From Lysinibacillus fusiformis (GTDB lineage: Bacteria; Bacillota; Bacilli; Bacillales_A; Planococcaceae): a DNA stretch of 64,000 bases. The notes beneath the pieces are model-generated. The model did no database searches. It was not told the DNA's origin and saw only the letters and a program-made list of their open reading frames with translations. The position numbers and the translations under genes were made by a program. The stretch is from the NCBI RefSeq assembly GCF_002845985.1, contig NZ_PDFK01000001.1, positions 62,001 through 126,000 of the forward strand, in the 5' to 3' direction. Position 1 is the first letter of the stretch. The number at the start of each line of letters is the position of its first letter. This document shows positions 1 through 9,283 of the stretch, piece by piece.

Positions 1-1284
1 ATAGCTTTGATGCTCTTGTTCTAGCTTTAAAGTGAGTAAATAAGCATGCGTGTTGTTGACAAGTGTTTTGATATAGTCCTTTTGTTGATGCTTGATACAA
101 AGGATAAATTCATCTCCGCCATACCGAATAATTTTCACATCTTCCTTATGTAAAAAGTTCTTCAAGCCCTTGGCTAAAAGCTGTAAAGCCATATCCCCAA
201 ACAGATGACCATGCATATCATTAAACAATTTAAAATGATCAATATCTAGTACCGTAATACACACATATGATTGCGTCATTTCGGCTATGTTTAACCATTC
301 ATGTAGCTCATGATCCAAAAAATGACGATTTAACACGCCCGTTAATGGATCATAATGGGCTTTTTTCTCAAGCTTCTCCTTTTGACGCTTAAATTCCAAA
401 TTCATGACTTGCTGTAGTAAATTCGCAACACTCATTTTTTCTGTAAGATCAATATATTCACGCTGTACATCAAAAATTTCATCCCGCCAATTCAATTGAT
501 ACAATACATCTAACAGTAAACGCATGACTTTTTTCGTTGTCGGTTTATCCCCGTAGGATTTAGCAAGCTCTACAGCCTTTTTATAATAGGGGACGGCTTC
601 TTCAAGCTTTTGCTGCTTTTCATATAAAAAGCCATAGCCAAACAACGCAGCTACTTTTTCGCGTTTATGCTGATGAATAATGTCAGAGGATAACGTGCTG
701 TCCAGCAAGGCCTTCCCCGTTTTAAAATCCCCTTCTAAAATATAAACATCTGCTAAATTATTATTAATACGAATATCATGTAATTTTGCAAGATCGGGCA
801 TTGTCTTAGATAAGGACTGATTATATGTTCTAGCTAAAAGCCCTGCTTGAAGTGCTTCCTTCGTACAGCCCTTCTCCACCTCTAAATAACATAAATTATT
901 ATGACACCGAACAAGCATGATGGCGTTCTGCAACTCTTGTGCATAGGCGATCGATTTCTTCGTCATCTCTACTGTTTTTTCACGTATGCCTACCAAGTCA
1001 TAGATTAAAGACATGATTAAATGATAATGCATTAAATCTTTGCTAGAACCATATTTTTGACAAATCGCTTCATAATCATGCATAAGACTGACCATGCTTA
1101 ATGTGTCACCTAAAGAATGGTGAACTAGTATTTTTTGATAGTACAAATCCAATACATATGCATAATTTTTGCTCTCTAATGCGACTAAAAGACCTTGATC
1201 CGCTAGTTTTAGTGCTTCCGTTAAAAACCCCTTCGTGCGCATTTCCATAATCGTTTTATTTAACTCTTCTAATGTTAATTTCAC
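1..1284 (-). CDS. GGDEF-domain protein with helical-repeat N-terminus (partial)
   Basis: The frame is open from a GTG at 1284 to the window edge, so the C-terminus is missing. Roughly the first 300 residues look like TPR-type helical repeats, without a signal peptide or membrane segment. They are followed by a GGDEF domain with an intact RYGGDEF active-site loop encoded at 106-126. GGDEF proteins make cyclic di-GMP from two GTP. I see no RxxD inhibitory site just upstream of the motif, so product inhibition may be absent. This frame has no other in-frame start nearby. A cytosolic diguanylate cyclase sensing a protein or peptide through its TPR part is the likely role, but the TPR assignment is by eye. 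Confidence 0.85.
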   Translation of the reverse strand, partial: MKLTLEELNKTIMEMRTKGFLTEALKLADQGLLVALESKNYAYVLDLYYQKILVHHSLGDTLSMVSLMHDYEAICQKYGSSKDLMHYHLIMSLIYDLVGIREKTVEMTKKSIAYAQELQNAIMLVRCHNNLCYLEVEKGCTKEALQAGLLARTYNQSLSKTMPDLAKLHDIRINNNLADVYILEGDFKTGKALLDSTLSSDIIHQHKREKVAALFGYGFLYEKQQKLEEAVPYYKKAVELAKSYGDKPTTKKVMRLLLDVLYQLNWRDEIFDVQREYIDLTEKMSVANLLQQVMNLEFKRQKEKLEKKAHYDPLTGVLNRHFLDHELHEWLNIAEMTQSYVCITVLDIDHFKLFNDMHGHLFGDMALQLLAKGLKNFLHKEDVKIIRYGGDEFILCIKHQQKDYIKTLVNNTHAYLLTLKLEQEHQSY

Positions 1285-1590
1285 CGTTTCACCACTTCTC
1301 CAAGCCCTATACACTTTGTGCTTTCTCAATTATAAGGTATATTTATTCACTCCGTCCGCCCTTTTCATTAGATAACCAACTATTTCCTGCATTTCAAAAT
1401 CTCTTACTAGGTCCAACCATCTTTTTCTTGCGCTACACCTTCAAAATGAATCATCGCTTTCCATTCATAGTTGTCGTTAAATTTTTATGCCTTCACACAC
1501 TTTTCTCCATCATTGTCCCCGTTACCTATTGTTTTTACCCATATGATGAAATAATTAGCCATTTTAAGTATTGAAAAAGGACGTGATGTT
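1285..1590. other. Intergenic region, possible sigma-K promoter
   Basis: There is no convincing gene in these 306 bases. A CATANNNT-type -10 sequence (CATATGAT, 1540-1547) lies about 50 bases before the laccase start. Genes for spore-coat laccases are normally expressed in the mother cell under sigma-K. The matching -35 AC dinucleotide is not well spaced, so this promoter is only a suggestion. Confidence 0.3.
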
Positions 1591-3432
1591 GTGAGTATGC
1601 AAATTAACCCTTCTGATCCAGCAACTATTCCAAAATTTGTAGATGAACTTCCAAAACCAATGACAGCTAAACCCAAATATAGTAGAGGGCAACAAAAAAA
1701 TGATTATTACGAATTAGTCATGATGGAAGGCGAGCACCGTTTTCATAAGCATTTCCCCAAAACATACATTTGGGGCTATAACGGGCTTTATCCAGGACCA
1801 ACCATTGAAGCTACTAAAGACAAAAGCATTTATGTGAAATATAAAAATCAGCTACCCTTACAGCACTTTTTGCCCGTAGATTTTACACTTCATGCCGCCA
1901 ACGATTCTCAAGAGGTAAGAACCGTCACTCACTTACATGGCGCCAATGTGGATTGGGAGAGTGATGGTCATCCAGAAGCATGGTACACAAGAGACTATCG
2001 GCATACTGGGCCAAAATTTAATAAGGAAATACATGAATATACAAATCATCAGCCTGGCACTACCATGTGGTATCATGACCATGCAATGGCCTTAACACGT
2101 TTAAATGTCTATGCAGGATTAGCAGGCTTTTATTTACTGAGAGATGCACTTGAGGAACGCGCTAATTTACCATGCGGTGACTACGAATATCCGGTTTTAA
2201 TACAAGATAAATCCTTTAATGAGGATGGCTCGTTGTTTTATCCTGATGAACCACCATTTCCAGTCCCCGTTCACCCCTCTATTACACCTGGTTTTGTTGG
2301 TAATACAATCGTAGTGAACGGAAAATTATGGCCTTACTTAGATGTAGAGCCACGTAAATATAGATTTCGTTTTCTTAATGGTTCCAATCGGAGGGGCTAT
2401 GTTATCAGCCTGTCAAATGGTCAGCCAATGTTTCAAATTGGTACAGATGGCGGTTTCTTATCCGCCCCCCAACTGATCCAATCTGTCGAGTTGCTGCCAG
2501 CAGAACGTACAGATGTGATTATCGATTTTTCAAACTGTGCGGGACAGGAAATCACCTTAATCAATGCGGATACAGATTTCAGTAATGAACACACAAATGT
2601 CATTATGCAATTTAGAGTCACAGTACCTTTAAAATGTGAGGATACAAGTGATATTCCTGAAAGGCTAGCCGTTACGATGGATCTCCATACACACCATGCA
2701 CATATTGAAAGACAACTGCCCTTGACAGCTACAACTGATGAATTTGGACGCCCCATGTTATTATTAAATGACCGTATGTACCATGACCCAGCAACAGAAA
2801 AACCATCTTTAGATAGTGTGGAAATATGGAATTTTATTAATGCTACACCTTTTCTTCACCCTATTCACTTACATCTCATTCAATTTAAAATTTTGGAGCG
2901 AAGACCCTTTAATCTGGAACTTTATCAAAATGAAGGCATTATAGAATTCACAGGGCCACCTGAGGAGCCACGTGACTATGAGCGAGGCTGGAAGGATACA
3001 GTGAAAGCTGATGCAGGTAAGGTAACGAAAATTATTATGCATTGGAAAGATCATATTGGTCATTATATGTGGCATTGTCACTTCCTTGAGCACGAGGACC
3101 ATGATATGATGCGGCCAATCCTCGTCATGAAAGACGTCCATGCAGTCCAGCAGCCACATGCTGCCATCGAACATCCAGCACAACATCAAGAAGCGACTGC
3201 TACAACAAATCCTACTGAAACTACCAGTACTACACATCATAACGAGTCTCCAGCACCGCTATTAAACGCCATAGCACAGGAGGAAGAGAGTGCGGCTCCT
3301 ACGAGTGAAAAGGAATCGCTGGCTGTCCATGTAGGCAATAATGCACAGTTTAGGCCACCACTTCTCTTCCCATTCTTGCCTACGCAGGCTCCTACTAACA
3401 GGCAGAGGCGTCATAGAGCGAGAAGATTTTAA
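1591..3432 (+). CDS. cotA: CotA-like multicopper oxidase (spore laccase/bilirubin oxidase type)
   Basis: All four copper-binding motifs of multicopper oxidases are present: HLHG (residues 114-117), WYHDH (160-164), HPIHLH, and HCHxxxH followed by a methionine (from 495). The protein oxidises phenolic or tetrapyrrole substrates with reduction of O2 to water. CotA is a spore outer-coat protein that makes protective pigment. There is no signal peptide, as expected for a coat protein. The body matches CotA length (about 510 residues), but about 95 extra residues follow, rich in His, Ala, Thr, Glu and Pro and ending in an Arg-rich tail. The GTG start at 1591 has AAAAAGG 10 bases upstream; ATG at 1597 is the alternative. 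Confidence 0.9.
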   Translation: MSMQINPSDPATIPKFVDELPKPMTAKPKYSRGQQKNDYYELVMMEGEHRFHKHFPKTYIWGYNGLYPGPTIEATKDKSIYVKYKNQLPLQHFLPVDFTLHAANDSQEVRTVTHLHGANVDWESDGHPEAWYTRDYRHTGPKFNKEIHEYTNHQPGTTMWYHDHAMALTRLNVYAGLAGFYLLRDALEERANLPCGDYEYPVLIQDKSFNEDGSLFYPDEPPFPVPVHPSITPGFVGNTIVVNGKLWPYLDVEPRKYRFRFLNGSNRRGYVISLSNGQPMFQIGTDGGFLSAPQLIQSVELLPAERTDVIIDFSNCAGQEITLINADTDFSNEHTNVIMQFRVTVPLKCEDTSDIPERLAVTMDLHTHHAHIERQLPLTATTDEFGRPMLLLNDRMYHDPATEKPSLDSVEIWNFINATPFLHPIHLHLIQFKILERRPFNLELYQNEGIIEFTGPPEEPRDYERGWKDTVKADAGKVTKIIMHWKDHIGHYMWHCHFLEHEDHDMMRPILVMKDVHAVQQPHAAIEHPAQHQEATATTNPTETTSTTHHNESPAPLLNAIAQEEESAAPTSEKESLAVHVGNNAQFRPPLLFPFLPTQAPTNRQRRHRARRF

Positions 3433-3437
3433 GCTTT

Positions 3438-3475
3438 ACAAAGAAAACTACCATTAAAAAGGTGGTTTTCTTTGT
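3438..3475. terminator. Bidirectional terminator between laccase and MFS gene
   Basis: A 15-bp near-perfect stem (ACAAAGAAAACTACC against GGTGGTTTTCTTTGT) around an 8-base A-rich loop separates two convergent genes. A- and T-rich flanks would allow termination in both directions. Confidence 0.8.
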
Positions 3476-3484
3476 TATAACAAA

Positions 3485-4735
3485 TCATTTAGTCTCAAAT
3501 CGCCATACTCTGTTCGTTATGAACGCTAACAATAGTACACATACAGCTATCATGAGAACAGGTATATAAATCCTACCTTGAAAGACCTCGAACAACATAC
3601 CATACCCTATTTGCCCAAGTGGAGCCATACATTGTGATACTGCCATCATAATTGCCATGACCTTCCCTAATTTATCATTTGGTGTTTGCTTTTGGACAAG
3701 GGTCATCACGTAAATGGAAATGATCGTCATCATCATCGCAATCACAACGGCACACCCAATAAAGATGCCGTATGAAGGATAATAGCCTACTAGTAACATT
3801 CGAGGCAACACAGCCATCGCCATAGGAATGACTAATAATGCCGACAGCAACACCCAAATGTAGAGGTTGTGAATACGAAGCTTTTGTGCAAAATAGCCCA
3901 TCGTTAATGCTCCTAAAATGGTTGCCAAATCAATGATACCCATACCTATTCCATATAATGCATCACTACTTTCCATTGTGACGCGAAGGATAATCGGCAC
4001 GCCCACAACAAAAAGCGGTGTCAATAATAAATTCAATAAAGCAGCTAGTAGCGTGCATTTTAAAATAAATGTTTGCTTCACCACATAGGTAAAACCTTCT
4101 TTCATATCCTTCATTAATATTTGCACCAAATGCCCATCGTAGTCTCGCTTTATAAAGGGAATCGTCATAAACATTTCTACAATAGCTGTAAAGAAGAATA
4201 AAAAACCACTTACAATGACCAGCATTTTTAGGCCGAGCACACCATATAAAATTCCCCCTAGTACAGGTGCAGTCACACCTGCCAAAGCCTGCACTCCGTT
4301 GACAATGCCATTGGCTTGTTCTAGTTTCTGTTCACTAACCAATATAGGGATACTAGCCATTACGGCTGGTGTATACATTGCACTGACAAGTGATAACAGC
4401 ACCATAACAAACCCTATCGATAACACGGAATGATTGTCTGTCAGTAACACGAAAAAGAAAATAAAGACAATAGCACTACTGATAAAATCAAATAGGACCA
4501 TTAAATTACGTCGATTGAATCGATCTGCTATAGCACCACCAAATGGCGTAAGTAAAATAGGTAGGCATGAAATAGCAAAAAGCAAAGCGAAAAGATCTGC
4601 GCGTCCTGTCATATCTAACACAAAAAGTGACAAAGCAAATCTTAAAAGTGCAGAGCCCAAAATAGAAATAATTTGCCCAACTACCATTATAAAAAAATCT
4701 TTCGAATAGCCCTTTTCTGTTATTGTTATTTCCAT
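3485..4735 (-). CDS. MFS transporter (MefA/MFS_3-type exporter)
   Basis: This 416-residue protein has about 12 hydrophobic segments. The conserved loop 2-3 region (GGAIADRFNRRNLM) is typical of the MFS_3 group that includes macrolide and siderophore exporters. It is probably a proton-driven drug or metabolite efflux pump in the cytoplasmic membrane. The ATG at 4735 has GAGGTGG about 8 bases upstream. Two TetR-type palindromes lie upstream (4762-4776 and 4848-4862), so a TetR repressor probably controls it, although no tetR gene is adjacent. The substrate cannot be told from the sequence. Confidence 0.85.
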   Translation of the reverse strand: MEITITEKGYSKDFFIMVVGQIISILGSALLRFALSLFVLDMTGRADLFALLFAISCLPILLTPFGGAIADRFNRRNLMVLFDFISSAIVFIFFFVLLTDNHSVLSIGFVMVLLSLVSAMYTPAVMASIPILVSEQKLEQANGIVNGVQALAGVTAPVLGGILYGVLGLKMLVIVSGFLFFFTAIVEMFMTIPFIKRDYDGHLVQILMKDMKEGFTYVVKQTFILKCTLLAALLNLLLTPLFVVGVPIILRVTMESSDALYGIGMGIIDLATILGALTMGYFAQKLRIHNLYIWVLLSALLVIPMAMAVLPRMLLVGYYPSYGIFIGCAVVIAMMMTIISIYVMTLVQKQTPNDKLGKVMAIMMAVSQCMAPLGQIGYGMLFEVFQGRIYIPVLMIAVCVLLLAFITNRVWRFETK

Positions 4736-4761
4736 TTAATGACCACCTCTTCAATTTATTA

Positions 4762-4776
4762 GACCGACTGTCGGTC
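4762..4776. promoter_or_regulatory. TetR-type operator 1 (perfect palindrome)
   Basis: GACCGAC-T-GTCGGTC is a perfect 7-1-7 palindrome, 26 bases before the MFS start codon. This architecture is typical of operators bound by TetR/AcrR-family repressors of efflux pumps. Confidence 0.7.
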
Positions 4777-4847
4777 ATTATTTGTGTAAAAAAAGTGTAG
4801 GCACAAGTGAAACTTTACACGCTTCATATCTTGCCCTACATAAATTA

Positions 4848-4862
4848 GACTGACTGTCGGTT
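4848..4862. promoter_or_regulatory. TetR-type operator 2 (imperfect)
   Basis: GACTGAC-T-GTCGGTT is a degenerate copy of the palindrome at 4762-4776. The centre-to-centre distance is 86 bp, about eight helical turns, which would put both sites on the same face of the DNA. Confidence 0.55.
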
Positions 4863-4933
4863 TATAAATAGTATATGTAATCTCACCAAAAAAAGGAACT
4901 TTATTTGGCAATTTATCTTCTTAACTGTTTGCT

Positions 4934-5812
4934 TCAAGCCTTGAAATATTCTTTAATTTGTTTAATAAATGCTGTTGTTGCTTGGCTGACATAGCGATCT
5001 ACTCGGTAAATGATAGACAAGCTACGGCTAGGTGCTCCATCTGAAATACGTATACTACACAAAGTAGGATCATTTATTTGTTGGATTAGATGGTATGGTT
5101 GCACTGTCGCACCAATATTGGCACGGACAAGATTCATAATCGACGTGACAGAGCTTGTTTCAAGAATAGAATGAAGCTGAAAACCATGTTTTTTTACAGC
5201 CTCCTCTACAATCTCTCTGCCAAAGAAGCCTTCTGGATACATCACCATAGGCAGGCCTTTCAATTCAGCAATGGTGATAGCGGTTTGATTCGCCAATGGG
5301 TGCTCCTGTGAAACGGTCAGCACATACTCCTCTCTACGTAAAGGAATGATTACCAAACGATCATCTGGCTCCACATTCGTCCCAATGCCAATATCCACTT
5401 CATTTTCAAGAACCTGCCGCATAATATCAATAGAAGCCAGTATCATCAGTTTTACTTTCGGAAATTTTTGATGAAAGTCAATGACAAGCTGTGTAATCCG
5501 ATAATCTAAATCAGATGGCATAATGCCAACACTTATTTGTCCTCTTTGCAGCTCCTGTAAATCATTGATAGCATCTTTAACATTTTGTAATGTTGTGAGC
5601 ATTTCCGTAGCATAGCTAAATAATAGAGAGCCAGCCTCTGTTACAACAATCTTTTTTCCAATCCGATCAAACAATGGCATACCTAACTCGTCCTCAAGCA
5701 CGCGTATTTGCTGACTTAATGTTGGCTGAGAAATGCCAAGTTTCTCAGCAGCTTTTGTAAAATGTAACTCCTCACAGACTGCCATAAAATAGTGTAAATG
5801 ACGTATTTCCAC
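4934..5812 (-). CDS. LysR-family transcriptional regulator
   Basis: The N-terminus has the LysR winged-helix domain (EIRHLHYFMAVCEELHFTKAA, then GISQPTLSQQIRVLEDELG), followed by a periplasmic-binding-like effector domain, total about 292 residues. The family usually activates a divergent target, here the CynX-like transporter at 5938. The start is uncertain: the open frame extends to a TTG at 5827, with GTG codons at 5821 and 5812. The GTG at 5812 gives the usual LysR N-terminus (MEIRHLHYF). None has a good Shine-Dalgarno sequence. A candidate LysR box lies in the divergent intergenic region. Confidence 0.85.
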   Translation of the reverse strand: MEIRHLHYFMAVCEELHFTKAAEKLGISQPTLSQQIRVLEDELGMPLFDRIGKKIVVTEAGSLLFSYATEMLTTLQNVKDAINDLQELQRGQISVGIMPSDLDYRITQLVIDFHQKFPKVKLMILASIDIMRQVLENEVDIGIGTNVEPDDRLVIIPLRREEYVLTVSQEHPLANQTAITIAELKGLPMVMYPEGFFGREIVEEAVKKHGFQLHSILETSSVTSIMNLVRANIGATVQPYHLIQQINDPTLCSIRISDGAPSRSLSIIYRVDRYVSQATTAFIKQIKEYFKA

Positions 5813-5840
5813 ACCGATCACACCCAATCATAGTTTTTAT

Positions 5841-5864
5841 CTATTATTGTAATAGTAATAATAG
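5841..5864. promoter_or_regulatory. Candidate LysR box
   Basis: CTATTATT and AATAATAG form a perfect 8-bp inverted repeat with an 8-base spacer, midway between the divergent lysR-type gene and the CynX-like transporter. This is where an autoregulatory LysR recognition site is expected. Confidence 0.5.
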
Positions 5865-5937
5865 TATTGTTCAATCATCTTGGTTGGTATAGACTTCAAT
5901 TTGAACTTACTATGAATTGTATCGGAGTTGAAATAAC

Positions 5938-7122
5938 ATGAATGCAAAGCAAACAATTATACCCATTATCGCTATTATTTTAGCTTCATTTAATTTACGT
6001 CCTGTGATTACTTCGGTCTCACCTTTGTTAGGCATCATCCGCGAATCTTTACATATGAGTGCGGCTACTGCAAGTTTATTAACATCTTTAGCTGTGCTAT
6101 GTATGGGCTTGTTTGCTCCTTTTGCGATACAACTAGCCAATCGTTGGAGCATTGAGAGAGCCATTGCTTACTCCCTTATTCTTATTGGACTAGCAACAGC
6201 TGCAAGATTTTTTGCTTATTCTGCCTGGGTGATGCTAGTTACGGCTTTTTTATCAGGCATTGGTATTGCTATAGCGGGTCCTTTATTATCGGGCTATATT
6301 AAGGAGAAGTTTTCGAATCCGTCTCGTGTAATCGGTCTTTACTCGTTAGCACTTGTTGTAGGCGCTGGACTTGGTTCAGGGCTTTCCATCCCATTGAGCA
6401 ATCTCTTTCATTCATGGCAAGCTTCTGCCGCTTCATGGGCTATACTTGCCCTGATTGCTTTAGTCTTTTGGTGGAAACCAGTCGAACAAAAATCAGGCGC
6501 TGCTAAACCATCTAGTACTGGTATAAATGTGAAGCACATGCTAACGAATCAAAAGGCTTGGCTTTTAACAGGCTTTTTTGGTTTAATGGCCTTCATGTTT
6601 TATACCATAATGGCTTGGTTACCACCAATCGCTGAAAATATGGGCTACAGCAAACACGATGCTGGCATGATGCTGACACTATTAACCGTCGCCCAAATGC
6701 CTGCCACGTTTTTAGTGCCTATCTTAAATAATCGTTTTCAGCATCGAGCTGTATGGCTAATCAGCAGTTCATCATTAGAATTAATTGGGTTATTGATGCT
6801 ACTGTTTTCTTATAATCCTTGGTTAAGTAGTATGTTGATTGGCATTGGTGCAGGTGGGCTATTCTCATTAGGATTAACATTACCTATCGATGAGGCCAAG
6901 GATATGAGCGAGGCAAGCTTCCTGGCAGCCATGACACAATCAGTTGGTTTCGTATTCGCTGCCCTGGGTCCATTTTTTGTTGGTCTAGTACGAGACTTCA
7001 CAGGCAATTTTTCAGTTGCGATTATTGGCATGATTATCATCGTTCTAGCTATGGTCCTGATTCAACTAAAAATTGGCAATCAGAATCAACCTCATATCCA
7101 TATGAAAAAGACGACTTCCTAG
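5938..7122 (+). CDS. CynX/NimT-family MFS transporter
   Basis: This 394-residue, 12-segment MFS protein begins with the SFNLRPVITSVSPLL region characteristic of the CynX/NimT (cyanate / 2-nitroimidazole) transporter family. These proteins sit in the cytoplasmic membrane; their substrates are mostly unknown. ATG 5938 has GGAG about 10 bases upstream. It is divergent from a LysR-type gene, which resembles the cynR-cynX pairing, but there is no cyanase gene nearby, so cyanate is not a safe substrate guess. Its stop codon lies inside the loop of its own terminator. Confidence 0.85.
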   Translation: MNAKQTIIPIIAIILASFNLRPVITSVSPLLGIIRESLHMSAATASLLTSLAVLCMGLFAPFAIQLANRWSIERAIAYSLILIGLATAARFFAYSAWVMLVTAFLSGIGIAIAGPLLSGYIKEKFSNPSRVIGLYSLALVVGAGLGSGLSIPLSNLFHSWQASAASWAILALIALVFWWKPVEQKSGAAKPSSTGINVKHMLTNQKAWLLTGFFGLMAFMFYTIMAWLPPIAENMGYSKHDAGMMLTLLTVAQMPATFLVPILNNRFQHRAVWLISSSSLELIGLLMLLFSYNPWLSSMLIGIGAGGLFSLGLTLPIDEAKDMSEASFLAAMTQSVGFVFAALGPFFVGLVRDFTGNFSVAIIGMIIIVLAMVLIQLKIGNQNQPHIHMKKTTS

Positions 7123-7145
7123 CAAGGTAGGTCGTCTTTTTATTT
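7104..7145 (+). terminator. Rho-independent terminator of the CynX-like gene
   Basis: AAAAAGACGAC pairs perfectly with GTCGTCTTTTT; the T-run continues as TATTTTT. The hairpin begins inside the coding sequence and the TAG stop sits in the loop. Confidence 0.85.
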
Positions 7146-7511
7146 TTGAATCGTTTGTTGGCCTTCATTAAATGGGTACCTCTGCAATTCATATTGCATC
7201 TACATAAATATGAAAATTAGCGAAACCGCCAAGGAAATGTTGATTTATCGTATCGAATAGATTAAAGAAATTTTATAAACTGATTTAAAAAGCTATGAGG
7301 AACTTTTACAAATTCAACTAAAGCTTAGAACCTATCGCTTGCTTGGGAAGTCTTGCTACCATGATGAATGCGCAGACTAATAGCAAAAGATGATGGTGAC
7401 ATCACCTTTTTTAATGACGATTCATTTCATATTCAGTTCATAATCGCATGCTATAGTAAAGCCATAGAAACGAAAAACATTGTTTTCGAACAATGAAGGA
7501 GGCTTATTTCT
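7146..7511. other. Intergenic region with extended -10 and competing hairpins
   Basis: No gene is evident; a 16-codon open frame at 7210-7260 has no support. A TGnTATAGT extended -10 lies at 7449-7457. A UUCG-capped hairpin (CATTGTT/AACAATG, 7478-7495) ends just before the ABC-gene ribosome site at 7496-7502. It overlaps an alternative hairpin, CGAAAA (7471-7476) with TTTTCG (7483-7488). Confidence 0.4.
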
Positions 7512-9269
7512 TTGCAAGAGACATCAAAAGATACGACAAAACAAAAAGATTGGCGACGCTTTATACAATTAATAAAACGGGCTGAGCCGCCGATTTGGCT
7601 ACTCGTCATCGCTTTAGTGATGAGTTTAGCGACAACGGGTGTAGGTTTTATTGTTCCATTATTTACAAAACAATTAGTGGATGGCTTTTCTTTAGAATCA
7701 CTTAATTATTGGCAAATCATTGTGCTAGGTATTGCCTTTATCGCACAAGCTGTTGCGAGTGGCTTATCTATTTACTATTTAAATCGAGTTGGTCATCATG
7801 TTGTAGCAAAATTACGCGATCAATTATGGAGAAAACTGCTACACTTACCAATCCCCTATTATGATGAACATGATACAGGGGAAACCTTGAGCCGTGTTAC
7901 AAATGACACAGCTGTTGTGAAAGAACTGATTACAGAGCATTTAGCAAACTGTTTATCTGGTGTTATTTCGATTATTGGTTCGATCATCATTCTGTTATTT
8001 TTAGATTGGAAAATGACGTTAGTGATGCTGATTGCTGTACCACTGGCAATGGTCATTTTAATGTTGCTTGGTCGACGCATGTTTGTCATTTCAAAAGGTA
8101 TGCAAGATGAGACAGCGAAATTTACGTCTGTATTGAATCAAGTTTTACCCGAAACACGTCTAGTCAAGGCTTCCAATGCTGAACAAATTGAATATGCGCG
8201 TGGAAAAAAAGGTATTTCTAATCTCTTTACATTTGGCTTAAAAGAAGCAAAAATCCATGCATTGATTTCACCGCTTATTTCATTTGTGCTGATGTCTGTG
8301 CTTGTAGCTATTATTGGCTATGGCGGTGTCCGTGTTTCCTCTGGGGAGCTGACGGCTGGCGATATGGTGGCATTTATTTTATATTTAATCCAAATCATTA
8401 TGCCAATGACGCAATTGACAATGTTCTTTACTCAACTGCAAAAAGCAATGGGTGCAACAGAACGTATTAGTGCATTGCTTGAACATGAAGAGGAACATAT
8501 TGAAGAAGGCTTAACAGTTGAAAAAGTAAATCAACCCATTTATGTTAAAAATGTCGATTTCTCTTATGGGGAAGAACCTATTTTATCTGATATAAACTTC
8601 ACGATTGAACCAGGCAAAGTAACAGCCATCGTCGGGCCAAGTGGTGGTGGTAAAACAACTACATTTTCACTGTTAGAAAGATATTATCAGCCGACGAGCG
8701 GTAGTATTACGCTAGGAGATATACCAATAGAAACATTCTCACTCCATTCTTGGCGCAGTCAAATTGGCTATGTGGCGCAGGAAAGTGCCCTATTATCAGG
8801 AACGATTCGAGAAAATATTTGCTATGGTATTAAGCGAGATGTGCAAGATGATGAGCTAGAAAAGGTAGCCAAAATGGCCTATGCCGATCAATTTATTAAC
8901 GAGCTGCCAGATAAGTTTGACACAGAAGTTGGAGAACGAGGCATTAAGCTTTCAGGAGGACAGCGTCAACGTATCTCTATTGCAAGAGCGCTTTTACGTA
9001 ATCCACAAATATTAATGTTAGATGAAGCAACATCGAGTTTAGATAGTAAGTCAGAAATTTATGTACAAAAAGCATTAGACAACTTAATGGAAGGTCGCAC
9101 AACATTGGTTATTGCGCACCGTCTATCAACAGTAGTAGATGCCGATCAAATACTATTTATTGAGAAAGGGCATATTACAGGATGTGGTACACACGAAACG
9201 CTCTTTGAAACACATGCTATGTACCGTGAGTTTGCGATGCAACAATTACGTATTAAAGAGGATGAATAA
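7512..9269 (+). CDS. ABC multidrug exporter, fused permease and ATPase (BmrA-like)
   Basis: This 585-residue half-transporter has six predicted membrane helices in the first 320 residues. The nucleotide-binding domain follows: Walker [10 protein letters not shown] (about residue 375), signature LSGGQRQR (about 480) and Walker [13 protein letters not shown] (about 500). Such proteins work as homodimers exporting lipophilic drugs or lipids. The start is a TTG at 7512, nine bases after a strong AAGGAGG. A response regulator gene follows after 14 bases, so the pump and the two-component system form one operon. Length and order resemble B. subtilis BmrA (YvcC). Confidence 0.9.
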   Translation: MQETSKDTTKQKDWRRFIQLIKRAEPPIWLLVIALVMSLATTGVGFIVPLFTKQLVDGFSLESLNYWQIIVLGIAFIAQAVASGLSIYYLNRVGHHVVAKLRDQLWRKLLHLPIPYYDEHDTGETLSRVTNDTAVVKELITEHLANCLSGVISIIGSIIILLFLDWKMTLVMLIAVPLAMVILMLLGRRMFVISKGMQDETAKFTSVLNQVLPETRLVKASNAEQIEYARGKKGISNLFTFGLKEAKIHALISPLISFVLMSVLVAIIGYGGVRVSSGELTAGDMVAFILYLIQIIMPMTQLTMFFTQLQKAMGATERISALLEHEEEHIEEGLTVEKVNQPIYVKNVDFSYGEEPILSDINFTIEPGKVTAIVGPSGGGKTTTFSLLERYYQPTSGSITLGDIPIETFSLHSWRSQIGYVAQESALLSGTIRENICYGIKRDVQDDELEKVAKMAYADQFINELPDKFDTEVGERGIKLSGGQRQRISIARALLRNPQILMLDEATSSLDSKSEIYVQKALDNLMEGRTTLVIAHRLSTVVDADQILFIEKGHITGCGTHETLFETHAMYREFAMQQLRIKEDE

Positions 9270-9283
9270 AGGGGTTTGTTGAG

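Noticed and set aside
1272-1574. 100-codon plus-strand frame before the laccase
   Set aside because: It overlaps the GGDEF gene start region, has no ribosome site and its Phe/Tyr-rich composition is typical of AT-rich noncoding DNA.
2433-3240. Minus-strand frames inside the laccase gene
   Set aside because: They are shadows of a gene with intact copper-binding motifs on the other strand.
3485-5827. Cyanate utilisation locus (cynR/cynX)
   Set aside because: The LysR/CynX pairing is there, but no cyanase or carbonic anhydrase gene is nearby, so only transporter family membership is claimed.
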